The notes beneath the pieces were generated by a model, which worked only from the letters and a program-made list of their open reading frames with translations, was not told the DNA's origin and made no database searches. The position numbers and the translations under genes were made by a program. A stretch of DNA of 32,905 bases from JAEYFP01 sp047602645 (GTDB lineage Bacteria > Bacillota > Clostridia > Lachnospirales > Lachnospiraceae). This document shows, piece after piece, positions 22,633-31,480 of the stretch; position 1 is the stretch's first letter; each line of letters starts with the position of its first letter. The stretch lies in the NCBI GenBank assembly GCA_047602645.1, contig JASGGU010000041.1:1-32905 (forward strand), read 5' to 3'.

Positions 22633-24796
22633 AATTACATTTTATCCTCGCCGTATCACCGGATTTTAAGAAAATTTTCTTAAAGCCGACAAGTTTCTTT
22701 AACGGACCGGACGTATCACCCGGCTTTCTTGTGAGGAAAAACAAAACTGTTTCGGCGGCATCCACAGAACCCGTATTTTTTACGACGGCCCGGCCGCTGA
22801 TTCTGCCGTTTTTCTCTGTCACCTCGTAGAACAGATAAGTAAATTCCGTATAGGATAGTCCATGACCAAACGGAAACAGAACTTCGCCCTCAAAATATTG
22901 ATACGTTCGTTTTCCTTCCCGAATATGGTAATCATTCATCGGCGGAAGATCCGCGGCACTGTTGTGCCACGTCATAGTCAGTCTACCCGACGGAGAAAAT
23001 GCACCGGACAGTGCCTCCGCAACGGCCTGCCCAAGACTCTGGCCTCCCGAAGCCGTCATCAGAATTGCGGGCAGATGTGCAGCCTCCCAGCGGATTGCAT
23101 AAGGGTAATTTGTAATCAGCACGAGCGCCGTATGCGGATTGACTTCGTAAATTGTCCTAACAAGCTCATGCTGCATAACCGGAAATTCAATATCCTTCCT
23201 GTCCACGCCCTCCTTACAGCTTATGATCGGATGACAGCCCATGACGGCAATCACCTGATCCGCACGTGCCGCCAGCAGAGCCGCCCGTTCCCTCCCGTTT
23301 TCCACACATTCAAGTGTAAATCCTGCGGCCTGCAAGGAAAATGCCTCCTCCGCAAACCAACTAAACGCCTCCGTTCGTTCCAGCCTCAGAATCCCACTCC
23401 CATGCTCCTGATGAAGATACCGGCCATGCCGCTCGGAATAAAACAAGTGGCGTTCCTCCTCCCATACCTCCATGCGAAAAAGTTCGGCTCCAGATGCCTC
23501 ACAAACGCCGCAGATTTCTTTGTTTTGAAAAGCCAGATAGGTTCCGTCACTTTGCCGGATGCGCACGCGGTCACAGCCGTCGTCATAAAGGATATCGGCC
23601 TGAGAAAATTCCCGCCGGATACCGGCAAGCGGAGTCACGGGATGATAGGGAATTCCCGAATACCAGTCCTTGTTCCAAACATCTGCAAGCGGCCCGATTA
23701 CCGCGATTGTCTTCCGCGTTCGTCTGTCAAAAGGGAGAAAATTCCGTTCATTTTTCAAGAGTACAACTGCCTCCCTCGCCATTTGCAGAGCGACGGCTTG
23801 ATGCTCCTTTGTATTAATCTCTGATTCTTCGATCACATCATAAGGGCATTTGTTCCCATTCCGGTAGACTCCAAGACGAAACTTTGTGGAAAAGGAATGC
23901 CTGAGTGCCTCGTCGATATCCTCCTGTGTAATCAGTCCCGTTTCATATGCCTCCCGTGCCGCCGCAATCACCTCTTCTTCAGGATCGTTGAACACATCGA
24001 CGCCGACTTTCATAGACGCGGCCAGCGCTTGGGCGGCTGTTTCACAATAATGATGTTCACTTACAGTCTGCTCCAGATCACCCATATCGCATACCACATG
24101 TCCCCGCAGCCCCCATTTATCACGTAAAAGCTCGTTGATCTCAGGATTCACAATCGCCGGCACTCCGTTGATTTCATTATAGGATGTCATCACCGACTCC
24201 GCCCCGCCCTCAGTCAAAGCCAAACGAAAAGGCTCCAAATAAAATTCTGTTTTATCCTGATCGGTCAGCTCTGAAGACGCATATGCTCTGTCATCCTCCG
24301 TATTATTTGCATAAAAATGCTTCAGAGTCACTGCGCAACGCAAAAAGTAAGAATCCTCACCTTGCATGCCGCGAATATAGGCGGAAGCCATCATTCCTGT
24401 CAGATACGGATCCTCTCCGTACCCCTCCTCCGTTCTCCCCCAGCGCGGATCCCTGCACAGGTCGACCGTCGGTGCCCACCTGGAAAGTCCCATTTTACCT
24501 TCTTTTTTATAGAGTGCCCGCGCCTCGGTTCCTGTCACAACACCCGCCCGCCTGATCAGCTCCGTATGAAAGGAGGCGCTCATACCGATCGGCTGCGGAA
24601 AGGACGTCGTTACAACCGGCTCTCCCCTGTTGAATTCCTGGTCATGACGCGCCTCAATCCCATGCGCGGCTTCCCCTCCCAAAAAGAATTCAGGAAGATC
24701 CAATCTTGTGATCGCGGGAGAGTGTACGGTAAGACACCGGATTTTTTCTTCCGGTGTCATTTGCTTCAGCAATTCTTCAATTTGTTTCCTGCTCAT
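22616..24796 (-). CDS. Glycoside hydrolase family 3 beta-glycosidase, C-terminally short
   Basis: The protein has 726 residues and no signal peptide. The barrel domain shows RDPRWGRTEEGYGEDPYL (115-132), KHF (159-161) and VVCDMGD, with Asp237 the expected nucleophile. The second domain shows SCKEGVDRKDIEFP with Glu529 a candidate acid/base. Between them, residues about 404-500 are an inserted fascin/trefoil-like stretch (DGTYLAFQNKE, then HGRYLHQEHGSGIL) seen in some xylosidase-type GH3. The C-terminal FnIII-like domain starts near 650 but stops at KCNLIMGR, roughly 30 residues short of the usual end. It would cleave terminal beta-glucosyl, xylosyl or similar sugars from imported oligosaccharides. 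It starts one base after the GH5 stop. Confidence 0.9.
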   Translation of the reverse strand: MSRKQIEELLKQMTPEEKIRCLTVHSPAITRLDLPEFFLGGEAAHGIEARHDQEFNRGEPVVTTSFPQPIGMSASFHTELIRRAGVVTGTEARALYKKEGKMGLSRWAPTVDLCRDPRWGRTEEGYGEDPYLTGMMASAYIRGMQGEDSYFLRCAVTLKHFYANNTEDDRAYASSELTDQDKTEFYLEPFRLALTEGGAESVMTSYNEINGVPAIVNPEINELLRDKWGLRGHVVCDMGDLEQTVSEHHYCETAAQALAASMKVGVDVFNDPEEEVIAAAREAYETGLITQEDIDEALRHSFSTKFRLGVYRNGNKCPYDVIEESEINTKEHQAVALQMAREAVVLLKNERNFLPFDRRTRKTIAVIGPLADVWNKDWYSGIPYHPVTPLAGIRREFSQADILYDDGCDRVRIRQSDGTYLAFQNKEICGVCEASGAELFRMEVWEEERHLFYSERHGRYLHQEHGSGILRLERTEAFSWFAEEAFSLQAAGFTLECVENGRERAALLAARADQVIAVMGCHPIISCKEGVDRKDIEFPVMQHELVRTIYEVNPHTALVLITNYPYAIRWEAAHLPAILMTASGGQSLGQAVAEALSGAFSPSGRLTMTWHNSAADLPPMNDYHIREGKRTYQYFEGEVLFPFGHGLSYTEFTYLFYEVTEKNGRISGRAVVKNTGSVDAAETVLFFLTRKPGDTSGPLKKLVGFKKIFLKSGDTARIKCNLIMGR

Positions 24797-24797
24797 A

Positions 24798-26132
24798 TCA
24801 TAAATATCCTTTCACGACTTCCCGCATCCCTTCGTCAATTTCACAGTTTTCATATGCGAAAGATTCCGCATAGGATAATAGCTCCTCCCTCGGGATTTGT
24901 CCGAGCAGCGGCTTACAGATGTAATCCTTCTGCAGCAGATAGAGACAGGCGCGCAGCCTGAATTGCAACAGATAGGCGTCCTGCTCCGTCATTTCCGGGA
25001 ACCAGTCCTTTTTTACCAGCCGCAGCATCTCATTTGCCTGAAATTTCTCAATATCCTGATTCCAGCGGCGTCCTGCCTCATCTGCAAGCGACATCCAAAA
25101 ACCACCCCGCTTCGGGGAAATCAGGCTCATAAAATGTGCGTCTTTATAGCACCACAGACACCAGTCCATCGTTCTCTCTTCCATCAAATCAAGCGTATCC
25201 TTAAGCAAACCCATTGCAAACTCCGGCTCGCCGCAGTCCGTTCCGTAGCCGAACTCACCGCAGAAAGCAGGACGTTCAAACACATCCCTGACAGCAAGAA
25301 GCTTATCCAAGCCCTCTGCAATCTGTGCTTTTCTTACAGCTCTGTCAAGTGTCCGGTCAAGAAGCGCCGGCTGCCAGACCGTAGGATAATAATGAAACCC
25401 CAGTGCCGTCTGCGGATCCTCAAAATGTGTGAGCTTTGAAAAATCCATTGAAAACAAATCACCCTCCAGAACGATGACATGGCTGCTGTCCACCTCGCGG
25501 ATCGCCGCAATCGTCTCCGCATAATATTCATTCACGGCATTCCAGTCCGCCATCGCCGGTTCATTCAGCAAATCATATCCCATCAGATACGGTTCGTCCC
25601 GATACCGTCGGGCAATCGCTCTCCAGAGTTTTGTCATCTGCCTTCTAAAGCTCTGATATTTCCAAAAAAGAGGAACGCCGAGACTGTTATCCGAATGCCA
25701 GTCCGGATTCTGCCCGCCCGGTGTCCCATGAAGGTCGGGCATAATAAAAATCTGATAAGCGCGGCCAAGCGCAAACAGACGGTCAAAACAAGCAAAGCCC
25801 GCTTCCTTGTAACAGCTGTCGTCATTGTCATCGAGAAAGAGGCGGTAACTGAACGGAACGCGCACAAAATTTACACCGCACTCCTTCAAAAGGGCAAAAT
25901 CCGCTTCATCGATAAAACGGTTCTGAAATGTCTTAAAAAATGCTTCCTGATCCGTTTTTCCGTACACCTCTAAAAAAGCCTGCCGAAGCATCTCGTCCGG
26001 CGTCGGTAGACCCATCATAAAATGCTCCAGATTCAGCCAGGTGCCAATGCCAAATCCACGCAGCCGGAGAGGCTCTCCCCTGTAAGTAAAACGCTTTCCT
26101 TCCACCCGAATAAAATCCGTATGTTTTTCCAT
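24798..26132 (-). CDS. Glycoside hydrolase family 5 protein, intracellular
   Basis: This 444-residue protein has GH5 hallmarks: an N-terminal LRLRGFGIGTWLNLE, FVRVPFSYRLFL, MPDLHGTPGGQN, MGYDLLNEPA with acid/base Glu191, GFHYYP (His247, Tyr248), and CGEFGYG with nucleophile Glu293. There is no signal peptide, so it acts on oligosaccharides after uptake. GH5 covers endoglucanases, mannanases and exo-enzymes; the subfamily cannot be read here. It starts 10 bases after the GH42 stop, behind TGAGGA. GH42-GH5-GH3 in one transcript points to stepwise breakdown of a branched beta-linked plant or host oligosaccharide. Confidence 0.9.
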   Translation of the reverse strand: MEKHTDFIRVEGKRFTYRGEPLRLRGFGIGTWLNLEHFMMGLPTPDEMLRQAFLEVYGKTDQEAFFKTFQNRFIDEADFALLKECGVNFVRVPFSYRLFLDDNDDSCYKEAGFACFDRLFALGRAYQIFIMPDLHGTPGGQNPDWHSDNSLGVPLFWKYQSFRRQMTKLWRAIARRYRDEPYLMGYDLLNEPAMADWNAVNEYYAETIAAIREVDSSHVIVLEGDLFSMDFSKLTHFEDPQTALGFHYYPTVWQPALLDRTLDRAVRKAQIAEGLDKLLAVRDVFERPAFCGEFGYGTDCGEPEFAMGLLKDTLDLMEERTMDWCLWCYKDAHFMSLISPKRGGFWMSLADEAGRRWNQDIEKFQANEMLRLVKKDWFPEMTEQDAYLLQFRLRACLYLLQKDYICKPLLGQIPREELLSYAESFAYENCEIDEGMREVVKGYL

Positions 26133-26142
26133 GGCGATGTCC

Positions 26143-28155
26143 TCAGTTCTTTACTTCCAGAATAGCGACCCCGTAAGGGCAAAGCGAAATTTTCTCGCCT
26201 TTTTTGTAATCTGTTTCCTCCAGCAGTTCTTTCCCTGCCGCCGGGCTGTTGATCTGATGCGTACGATTGTCATGATTTAATAAAAAGTAAAAACGCCTGT
26301 CTCCCTTTTCCCGCACAGTCAACTCCAGCCATTCCGTTTCCTCCGCCGGTTCGGCAAGCAAACCCAGTTCCTCAGGATGAAATACCTTTTTTGCAAACAG
26401 ATCAAGATAAAAACTTTCCTCGGAGCTGGTACCCACATAAAATGCCATGCCTTTTCCGTAACGGTTTTGTGTCAGCACCGGCATACCTGCATAGAACTCC
26501 TCCTCGTAAGTGCAAAGCGGCTCCGCTCCCTCCGTGTGCAGGAGGTCACACAGCATTTTTGCGGGATATCGTTTCCCCTCGAAGGTAAAATAGTTAGCCT
26601 TCTCCGGGGGCAGAGAATCACTCTCCTCCACCCATATGCCGAATAACTCCCTAAGTTCTCCGGGATAGCCTCCGATCGTGACATAATCGTTCTCATTGAC
26701 ATAGCCGCTGAAAAATGTCGTGACCAGCCTGCCGCCCGCCGCCGCATAGGCTTTCAGCGCATCGGCAACACTTGGCTTGACCATATACAGCAGCGGTGCA
26801 ACAACAACATCATAGTCCGAAAAATCATCCTCACACGAAATCACATCCACCGGCACGTGAAGCTTATGAAGTGCCTCATAGTAATGAAAAATTTCCTGCA
26901 CATACCGCAGATTGTTGTTCGGTCCCGCCGAATACTCGACAGCCCACCAGTTATCCCAATCAAAAATTACCGCTGCCTTTTTGATCAGCCTGCTGTCAAG
27001 AAGTCGGTCCCCCAGTCTGTAAAGCTCCTCTCCAAGCGCCGACACCTCCTGAAATACCCGCGTATGTTCAGTACCAACGTGATCGATCACCGCACCATGA
27101 TATTTTTCACAAGCACCCGGACTTCTCCTCATCTGAAAATACATAACCGAGTCGGCTCCATGTGCCACAGCCTGATAGCTCCAAAGACGCAATACCCCCG
27201 GCCGTTTCAGGCTGTTATTCGGCAGCCAGTTAGAAACGCTCGGTGTTTGTTCCATAAGCCAGTACGGCTGTCCCTGCTTCAAACCCCGCATCAGGTCGTG
27301 GCGCAGTGCAATATAAGCAGGCGTTTCCTCGTTGCCCGGATAATTATCATAGGAAACAAAATCCATGTACTTTCCCCATTTCTGATAATCGAGAGGCTTA
27401 TACAGCCCCATAAGATTCGTCGTAATTTTCGAATTGGGAATTTGTTTTTTGATGGCTTCATATTCAGCACGGTAATTATCCAAGAGCGAATCACTGCAAA
27501 ATCGCGCATAATCGAGAGAAATGCCCTGAAACACCGTGCGTTCCTCACCAAATTCCTCACTTTGCAGATTTGGTGCCACAATATCCTCCCAATCATAAAA
27601 GGTATGTCCCCAGAAAGGCGTATTCCACTCATGATTCAGCTTTTCCAGCGTGCCGTATTTTTTCCGCAGCCAAACACGAAATGCCTTTTCACAGTTTTCG
27701 CAATAGCATCTGCCGCCGTATTCATTACCGATATGCCATGCAGCAATATTTTTCTGATCCCGAAAATGCTCCGCAAGCTTTTCAGCTAACAGGACGGAAT
27801 ATTTCTGATAAGTGGGGCTATTCGGACAGGAATTGTGTCTGCCGCCGAATTTCCGTTTCAAGCCGTTCCACTCCGTCCTCAAAATATCGGGATATTTTCT
27901 TGCCATCCAGGCAGGATGCGCACCGGTTGCCGTAGCCATGCAGATCTGCATGCCGTCCTCACTCACCCGCCGTACCGTTTCATCAAGCGCAGAAAAATCA
28001 TACGTCACCTCATCCCGCTGCAGCATCGCCCAATTAAATACATTAATCGTCACAATGTCAATATTTGCAAGCTTGAGAAGGCGGCTGTCCTCCTGCCAAA
28101 TCTCCTTCATCCACTGCTCCGGATTATAATCACCGCCGTAAGGTATTTTGTTCAT
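26143..28155 (-). CDS. Beta-galactosidase, glycoside hydrolase family 42
   Basis: The protein has 670 residues, typical for GH42. Residues 6-14 are YGGDYNPEQ. The acid/base is Glu145 in WHIGNEYG, the nucleophile Glu302 in WLMEQTPS. Cys110, Cys150, Cys152 and Cys155 make the four-cysteine zinc cluster of the family. The middle trimerisation domain (VAPLLYMVKPSVADALKAYA) and a C-terminal beta domain follow. It has no signal peptide and would release galactose from short beta-galactosides in the cytoplasm. AGGAGG lies before the ATG. It begins 42 bases after the second permease gene, so it shares the transporter transcript. Confidence 0.95.
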   Translation of the reverse strand: MNKIPYGGDYNPEQWMKEIWQEDSRLLKLANIDIVTINVFNWAMLQRDEVTYDFSALDETVRRVSEDGMQICMATATGAHPAWMARKYPDILRTEWNGLKRKFGGRHNSCPNSPTYQKYSVLLAEKLAEHFRDQKNIAAWHIGNEYGGRCYCENCEKAFRVWLRKKYGTLEKLNHEWNTPFWGHTFYDWEDIVAPNLQSEEFGEERTVFQGISLDYARFCSDSLLDNYRAEYEAIKKQIPNSKITTNLMGLYKPLDYQKWGKYMDFVSYDNYPGNEETPAYIALRHDLMRGLKQGQPYWLMEQTPSVSNWLPNNSLKRPGVLRLWSYQAVAHGADSVMYFQMRRSPGACEKYHGAVIDHVGTEHTRVFQEVSALGEELYRLGDRLLDSRLIKKAAVIFDWDNWWAVEYSAGPNNNLRYVQEIFHYYEALHKLHVPVDVISCEDDFSDYDVVVAPLLYMVKPSVADALKAYAAAGGRLVTTFFSGYVNENDYVTIGGYPGELRELFGIWVEESDSLPPEKANYFTFEGKRYPAKMLCDLLHTEGAEPLCTYEEEFYAGMPVLTQNRYGKGMAFYVGTSSEESFYLDLFAKKVFHPEELGLLAEPAEETEWLELTVREKGDRRFYFLLNHDNRTHQINSPAAGKELLEETDYKKGEKISLCPYGVAILEVKN

Positions 28156-28197
28156 AGTGTTGTTCCTCCTGTTAAATGAAATTGAATACGCCTGTTC

Positions 28198-29031
28198 CTA
28201 TCCCTTCAGCCCCGAAAAAGACATGCCCTGCAGCAAATATTTCTGTGCAAAGCAAAAAATCAATATCATCGGAATCATTGAGCAGACTGTTCCCGCCATA
28301 ATCAGATTATATTCCGTCCGATACAGGGAATTGAACGTTGCCAGTCCGATCTGGATCGTTTTCAGCTTATCGCTGTCCAGATAAATCATCGGCGCAAGGT
28401 AGTCATTCCACATGAAATTGAACGTAAAGATGACAAGCGTTGCCAGTCCGGGCTTGCAAAGGGGCATCATAATTGAAGAAAAGATCCGCCACTCGCTGCA
28501 GCCGTCGATCCTTGCCGCTTCACAGAGCTCGTCGGGAATTCCCATCATGAACTGGCGCATCATAAACACGCCTAATGCGCTGAAAAGCTGCAGCACGATA
28601 ATGGCGGCATGGGAATTATAAAGCCCCATTCCTTTGATGATAATAAACTGCGGAATCATAATCGCGTGCCACGGAACCATCAGTGTAGCCAAATAGCATA
28701 AAAATATTTTATCCCGGCCCGGATAACTCATCTTGGCAAAAGAAAAGGCTGCCATTGAGCAGGTTAGGATCTGTCCTACCGTGACAATGACTGACAGCTT
28801 GATTGTATTTAAATAATAAGTCAAAAACGGTACCTTTGTCCATACGTCTGAATAATTCTGCAAACGAATTTTTTTCGGAATCCATTCGATCGGATAGACA
28901 AAAATATCCTTATTGAATTTAAACGAGGACGAAAGCGTCCATATAAACGGCAGCAGCATCGTGACCCCCACGAGAAGCAAGAGTACAAATAACACGGTAC
29001 GGCTGATTTTTTTCTTTAATTTCGGATTCAT
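28198..29031 (-). CDS. ABC sugar transporter permease, MalG/AraQ type
   Basis: The 277-residue membrane protein has about six hydrophobic segments, the first at 12-34. The cytoplasmic EAA loop at about 168-190 (ELCEAARIDGCSEWRIF, ending in MMP) contacts the ATPase. It ends QKYLLQGMSFSGLKG, a typical MalG-type C-terminus (GxxxGAVKG-like). It forms a heterodimer with the upstream permease. It starts 16 bases after that gene with a GGAGG site. No ATPase is encoded nearby, so a shared MsmX-like ATPase is expected. Confidence 0.94.
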   Translation of the reverse strand: MNPKLKKKISRTVLFVLLLLVGVTMLLPFIWTLSSSFKFNKDIFVYPIEWIPKKIRLQNYSDVWTKVPFLTYYLNTIKLSVIVTVGQILTCSMAAFSFAKMSYPGRDKIFLCYLATLMVPWHAIMIPQFIIIKGMGLYNSHAAIIVLQLFSALGVFMMRQFMMGIPDELCEAARIDGCSEWRIFSSIMMPLCKPGLATLVIFTFNFMWNDYLAPMIYLDSDKLKTIQIGLATFNSLYRTEYNLIMAGTVCSMIPMILIFCFAQKYLLQGMSFSGLKG

Positions 29032-29047
29032 GATGTTTCCTCCCTTC

Positions 29048-29956
29048 TCACATATAAGTAACCCATTTCTTCTGTCCGCGGAACTGGATCAGCGTGATGA
29101 TTAAAATGATCAGGAACAGGAAATATGCCATCGCAGAAGCGTAGCCATACCGCATGTACTTAAAGCCTTCCTGATAGATCCGGTATACGAGCACATTTGT
29201 CGCATAGCCGGGACCACCCTTTGTCATGACATTGATCAGATCAAACACTTGGAACGAGCTGATAATTGTCAGGATCGTCACCATAAACGTCACAGGCGAG
29301 AGCATTGGCAGCGTGATTTTAAAAAAGCGCACAACCGCGTTGGCTCCGTCAATTTCCGCAGCCTCGTAAAGCTGCTTTGGAATTGACTGCAGACCGGCGA
29401 GCAACATAACCATGTAATAGCCCGTCTGTTTCCAAACTGCGACAATCATGACCGCCCAGAGCGCCATTGAGGTGGAAGCCAGCCATTTCGGCGGATTTTC
29501 CATGCCAAGCCCCAGCAGAAAGGAATTAATAGGCCCATTCATCGGATTGAACAGAACGGACCACACAATTCCCACTGCCACCATCGAGCTGATAGATGGA
29601 AAATAATAAAATGCCTTAAATGCACTGACCCCCCTGATGCCCGTATTGAGTGCCACAGCCAGCAAAATGGCAAGAACGATCGTCGCGGGCACCGTCACAA
29701 GCGTATAAAGAAAATTGTTTCTTAACGAAACGAGAAAATAGCTGTCGCTGAATAGATCCATATAATTTTTGATTCCAATGAAATTCATCTTTTGAAAGCC
29801 GTCATAGTCTGTTAAAGAGACCCCAAATCCCATGATGATCGGAATAAACATAAACAGGAAAAAGCCAAGAAAGTTTGGCACGAGAAATAAATATCCCTGC
29901 GCATATTTTTTATAACGGGTTGGAAGTCCTGTTTTTTTCTTTTTTTCATTCATCAT
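29048..29956 (-). CDS. ABC sugar transporter permease, MalF/UgpA type
   Basis: The 302-residue membrane protein has a basic N-terminus (MMNEKKKKTG), six hydrophobic segments and an EAA loop at about 196-217 (LYEAAEIDGANAVVRFFKI). LTDYDGFQKMNFIGIKNYMD is the usual MalF/LplB region between segments one and two. It pairs with the next gene to make the channel for the sugar delivered by the lipoprotein binding protein. The ATG has AAAGGG about 6 bases upstream. A hairpin in the gap from the binding-protein gene probably lowers its transcript level. Confidence 0.94.
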   Translation of the reverse strand: MMNEKKKKTGLPTRYKKYAQGYLFLVPNFLGFFLFMFIPIIMGFGVSLTDYDGFQKMNFIGIKNYMDLFSDSYFLVSLRNNFLYTLVTVPATIVLAILLAVALNTGIRGVSAFKAFYYFPSISSMVAVGIVWSVLFNPMNGPINSFLLGLGMENPPKWLASTSMALWAVMIVAVWKQTGYYMVMLLAGLQSIPKQLYEAAEIDGANAVVRFFKITLPMLSPVTFMVTILTIISSFQVFDLINVMTKGGPGYATNVLVYRIYQEGFKYMRYGYASAMAYFLFLIILIITLIQFRGQKKWVTYM

Positions 29957-29978
29957 CCTTCACCCTTTCATTCAAAAG

Positions 29979-30012
29979 TGGGAGAAGCTTAACAACAGCA
30001 GTGCTTCTCCCA
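29979..30012 (-). terminator. Intercistronic hairpin, partial terminator between binding protein and permease genes
   Basis: TGGGAGAAGC and GCTTCTCCCA form a perfect 10-bp stem with a 14-base loop. On the minus strand a short CTTTTG follows, which is weaker than a full terminator. It can protect the binding-protein mRNA end and let only part of the transcripts reach the permease genes, a common design where the binding protein is needed in excess. Confidence 0.65.
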
Positions 30013-30037
30013 TTTTTGTCTGCGTTACCGCCTATGG

Positions 30038-31318
30038 TTATTCTGCGTACTTAGACTTGATTTCATCTCGCTTCTGTGCGAAATCCGCCATTGTATCCTC
30101 CAGGCTCTTTTCACCGAGGAGATAAAGCTGTGCATGCTCATTGAAGCTGTCGTTGATTTCTCCGTAGCCCTCCTCATTCGGCTGCTCCAATACCTTCTTC
30201 GCATTAAAGAATACGGATACGCTATCCTTGTCTGCCGCTTCCATATAGGCATCCGCCGCGCTGTCACCGGCATAAGCGTGGATCATGCCGTTTTTCGAAT
30301 AAACAACGGAACCTTCTTCCCCGCAAAGATATTTTAAGAAATCAAACGCCTCGTCCGGATGCTTGCTGTTTGCAGTGATTGCCGCGAACTGGAACTGTCC
30401 CCAGGTGCTGCCCGGCTCCACGCCGTCGGATACCGGCATCGGTGCCACCTGCCAGTTGATGTCCGTCTCCCCCGCCTTCGCAGCCTCCAGCAGCATCTGT
30501 ACACACCATTCGCCGTTAGGAAGCATTGCGGTACGTCCGGCCTCAAACTCGCTGATATAATCCGGGTTTGTCGCGACCATCTCGGAATAACTCATATGAG
30601 ACTGATCTTGATTGTAGAAACGGTCTAACAGCTCCAATGAATAGGATACTTTGGAAAGGTCATCCCCGTTTACATACTGGCCTGCCTGCGTTGCCGCGAA
30701 CTGGTAAATCCACGGAACCCAATACCCCCCGTAAATACCTGTCTTATCCTTTATCTCTTTAGCAATATCACCATATTCCTCCCATGTGAGCTGTTCTGGA
30801 TACGCGATTCCAGCCTGATCAAAAATATCCGTATTGTAATACAGCGCCCAGCAGGTACTCCTTGTGGGGAGCGCATAGAATTTTCCGCCTACCGAACTGC
30901 CATCCCACATCTCTCCATACTTGCTTGTGTCCAGACCGTCGGAAGAAATCCTATCGGTGATATCTAACAGTGAATTGTTGGAGGCATAGGTTGTTACCTG
31001 TGCCATGCCTCTGATATCTACAAGATCCACATCGGAATTTCCGGCCAACAACACCTTCAGCTTATCGTCATAATCCTCACTCGGAATGACGGTCAGATTG
31101 ACATTTACCTGATCCTGAGATGCGTTGTATTCGTCTACTGTCTGACGAATATATGCTTCTTCGTCATGCCAGATATAAAAGGAAATATCCGTCTTTTCTC
31201 CCGAGGCCTTTGTATCTCCTGCTTCCGCGGAAGCAGATGAAGCATCGGAACCGCATCCGGCCAGCAAGCCGGCAGCGGCGGTCACTGCCAAAAGTGTGAT
31301 TAAAACTTTTCTTTTCAT
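30038..31318 (-). CDS. ABC transporter sugar-binding lipoprotein (family 1)
   Basis: The protein has 426 residues. A signal peptide (MKRKVLITLLAVTAAAGLLAGC) has a LLAGC lipobox with Cys22 as the lipid anchor. A Ser/Ala linker and then the family 1 solute-binding fold follow: FYIWHDEEAYIRQTVDEYNA, ALPTRSTCWALYYNTDIF, LTWEEYGDIA, FEAGRTAMLPNGEW and STWGQFQFAA. It captures an oligosaccharide outside the membrane for the two permeases. AGGGAGGAAAG precedes the ATG. It opens the operon after the terminator at 31422-31462, and a palindrome lies in the 103-base leader region. It is a clear paralogue of the upstream membrane-tethered protein. Confidence 0.95.
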   Translation of the reverse strand: MKRKVLITLLAVTAAAGLLAGCGSDASSASAEAGDTKASGEKTDISFYIWHDEEAYIRQTVDEYNASQDQVNVNLTVIPSEDYDDKLKVLLAGNSDVDLVDIRGMAQVTTYASNNSLLDITDRISSDGLDTSKYGEMWDGSSVGGKFYALPTRSTCWALYYNTDIFDQAGIAYPEQLTWEEYGDIAKEIKDKTGIYGGYWVPWIYQFAATQAGQYVNGDDLSKVSYSLELLDRFYNQDQSHMSYSEMVATNPDYISEFEAGRTAMLPNGEWCVQMLLEAAKAGETDINWQVAPMPVSDGVEPGSTWGQFQFAAITANSKHPDEAFDFLKYLCGEEGSVVYSKNGMIHAYAGDSAADAYMEAADKDSVSVFFNAKKVLEQPNEEGYGEINDSFNEHAQLYLLGEKSLEDTMADFAQKRDEIKSKYAE

Positions 31319-31364
31319 TTTCTTTCCTCCCTGTCTTTGTCTTCCCTATTTGGTTATCTGATTT

Positions 31365-31381
31365 GCCGGCATATTGCCGAC
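31365..31381. promoter_or_regulatory. Palindromic operator candidate upstream of the transporter operon
   Basis: GCCGGCA, TAT, TGCCGAC is a 17-base near-perfect inverted repeat 47 bases before the binding-protein start and after the preceding terminator. Its size and place suit a LacI- or AraC-type regulator site. No matching regulator gene is in the window and no convincing -35/-10 pair is seen. Confidence 0.35.
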
Positions 31382-31421
31382 ATTTGGATAATAACTGAAA
31401 TCCTTCCAACCGCATAGTCAG

Positions 31422-31462
31422 AAAAAAAGTCCTCCCCCGGCGTGTATATGCGTGAGGGAGGA
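31422..31462 (-). terminator. Rho-independent terminator after the membrane-tethered binding protein
   Basis: On the minus strand TCCTCCC and GGGAGGA form a 7-bp GC-rich stem, with CACGC-type bases between, followed by C and seven T (31422-31428). It lies 18 bases after the stop codon and separates this gene from the transporter operon. Confidence 0.85.
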
Positions 31463-31480
31463 TAAAATTTCCACCTTAAT

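Noticed and set aside
22862..23824. 320-residue open frame on the plus strand
   Set aside because: It is the complement of GH3 catalytic motifs; composition is Cys/Arg/His-rich as in shadow frames.
26857..27789. 310-residue open frame on the plus strand
   Set aside because: It is antisense to the GH42 catalytic region and has no family features.
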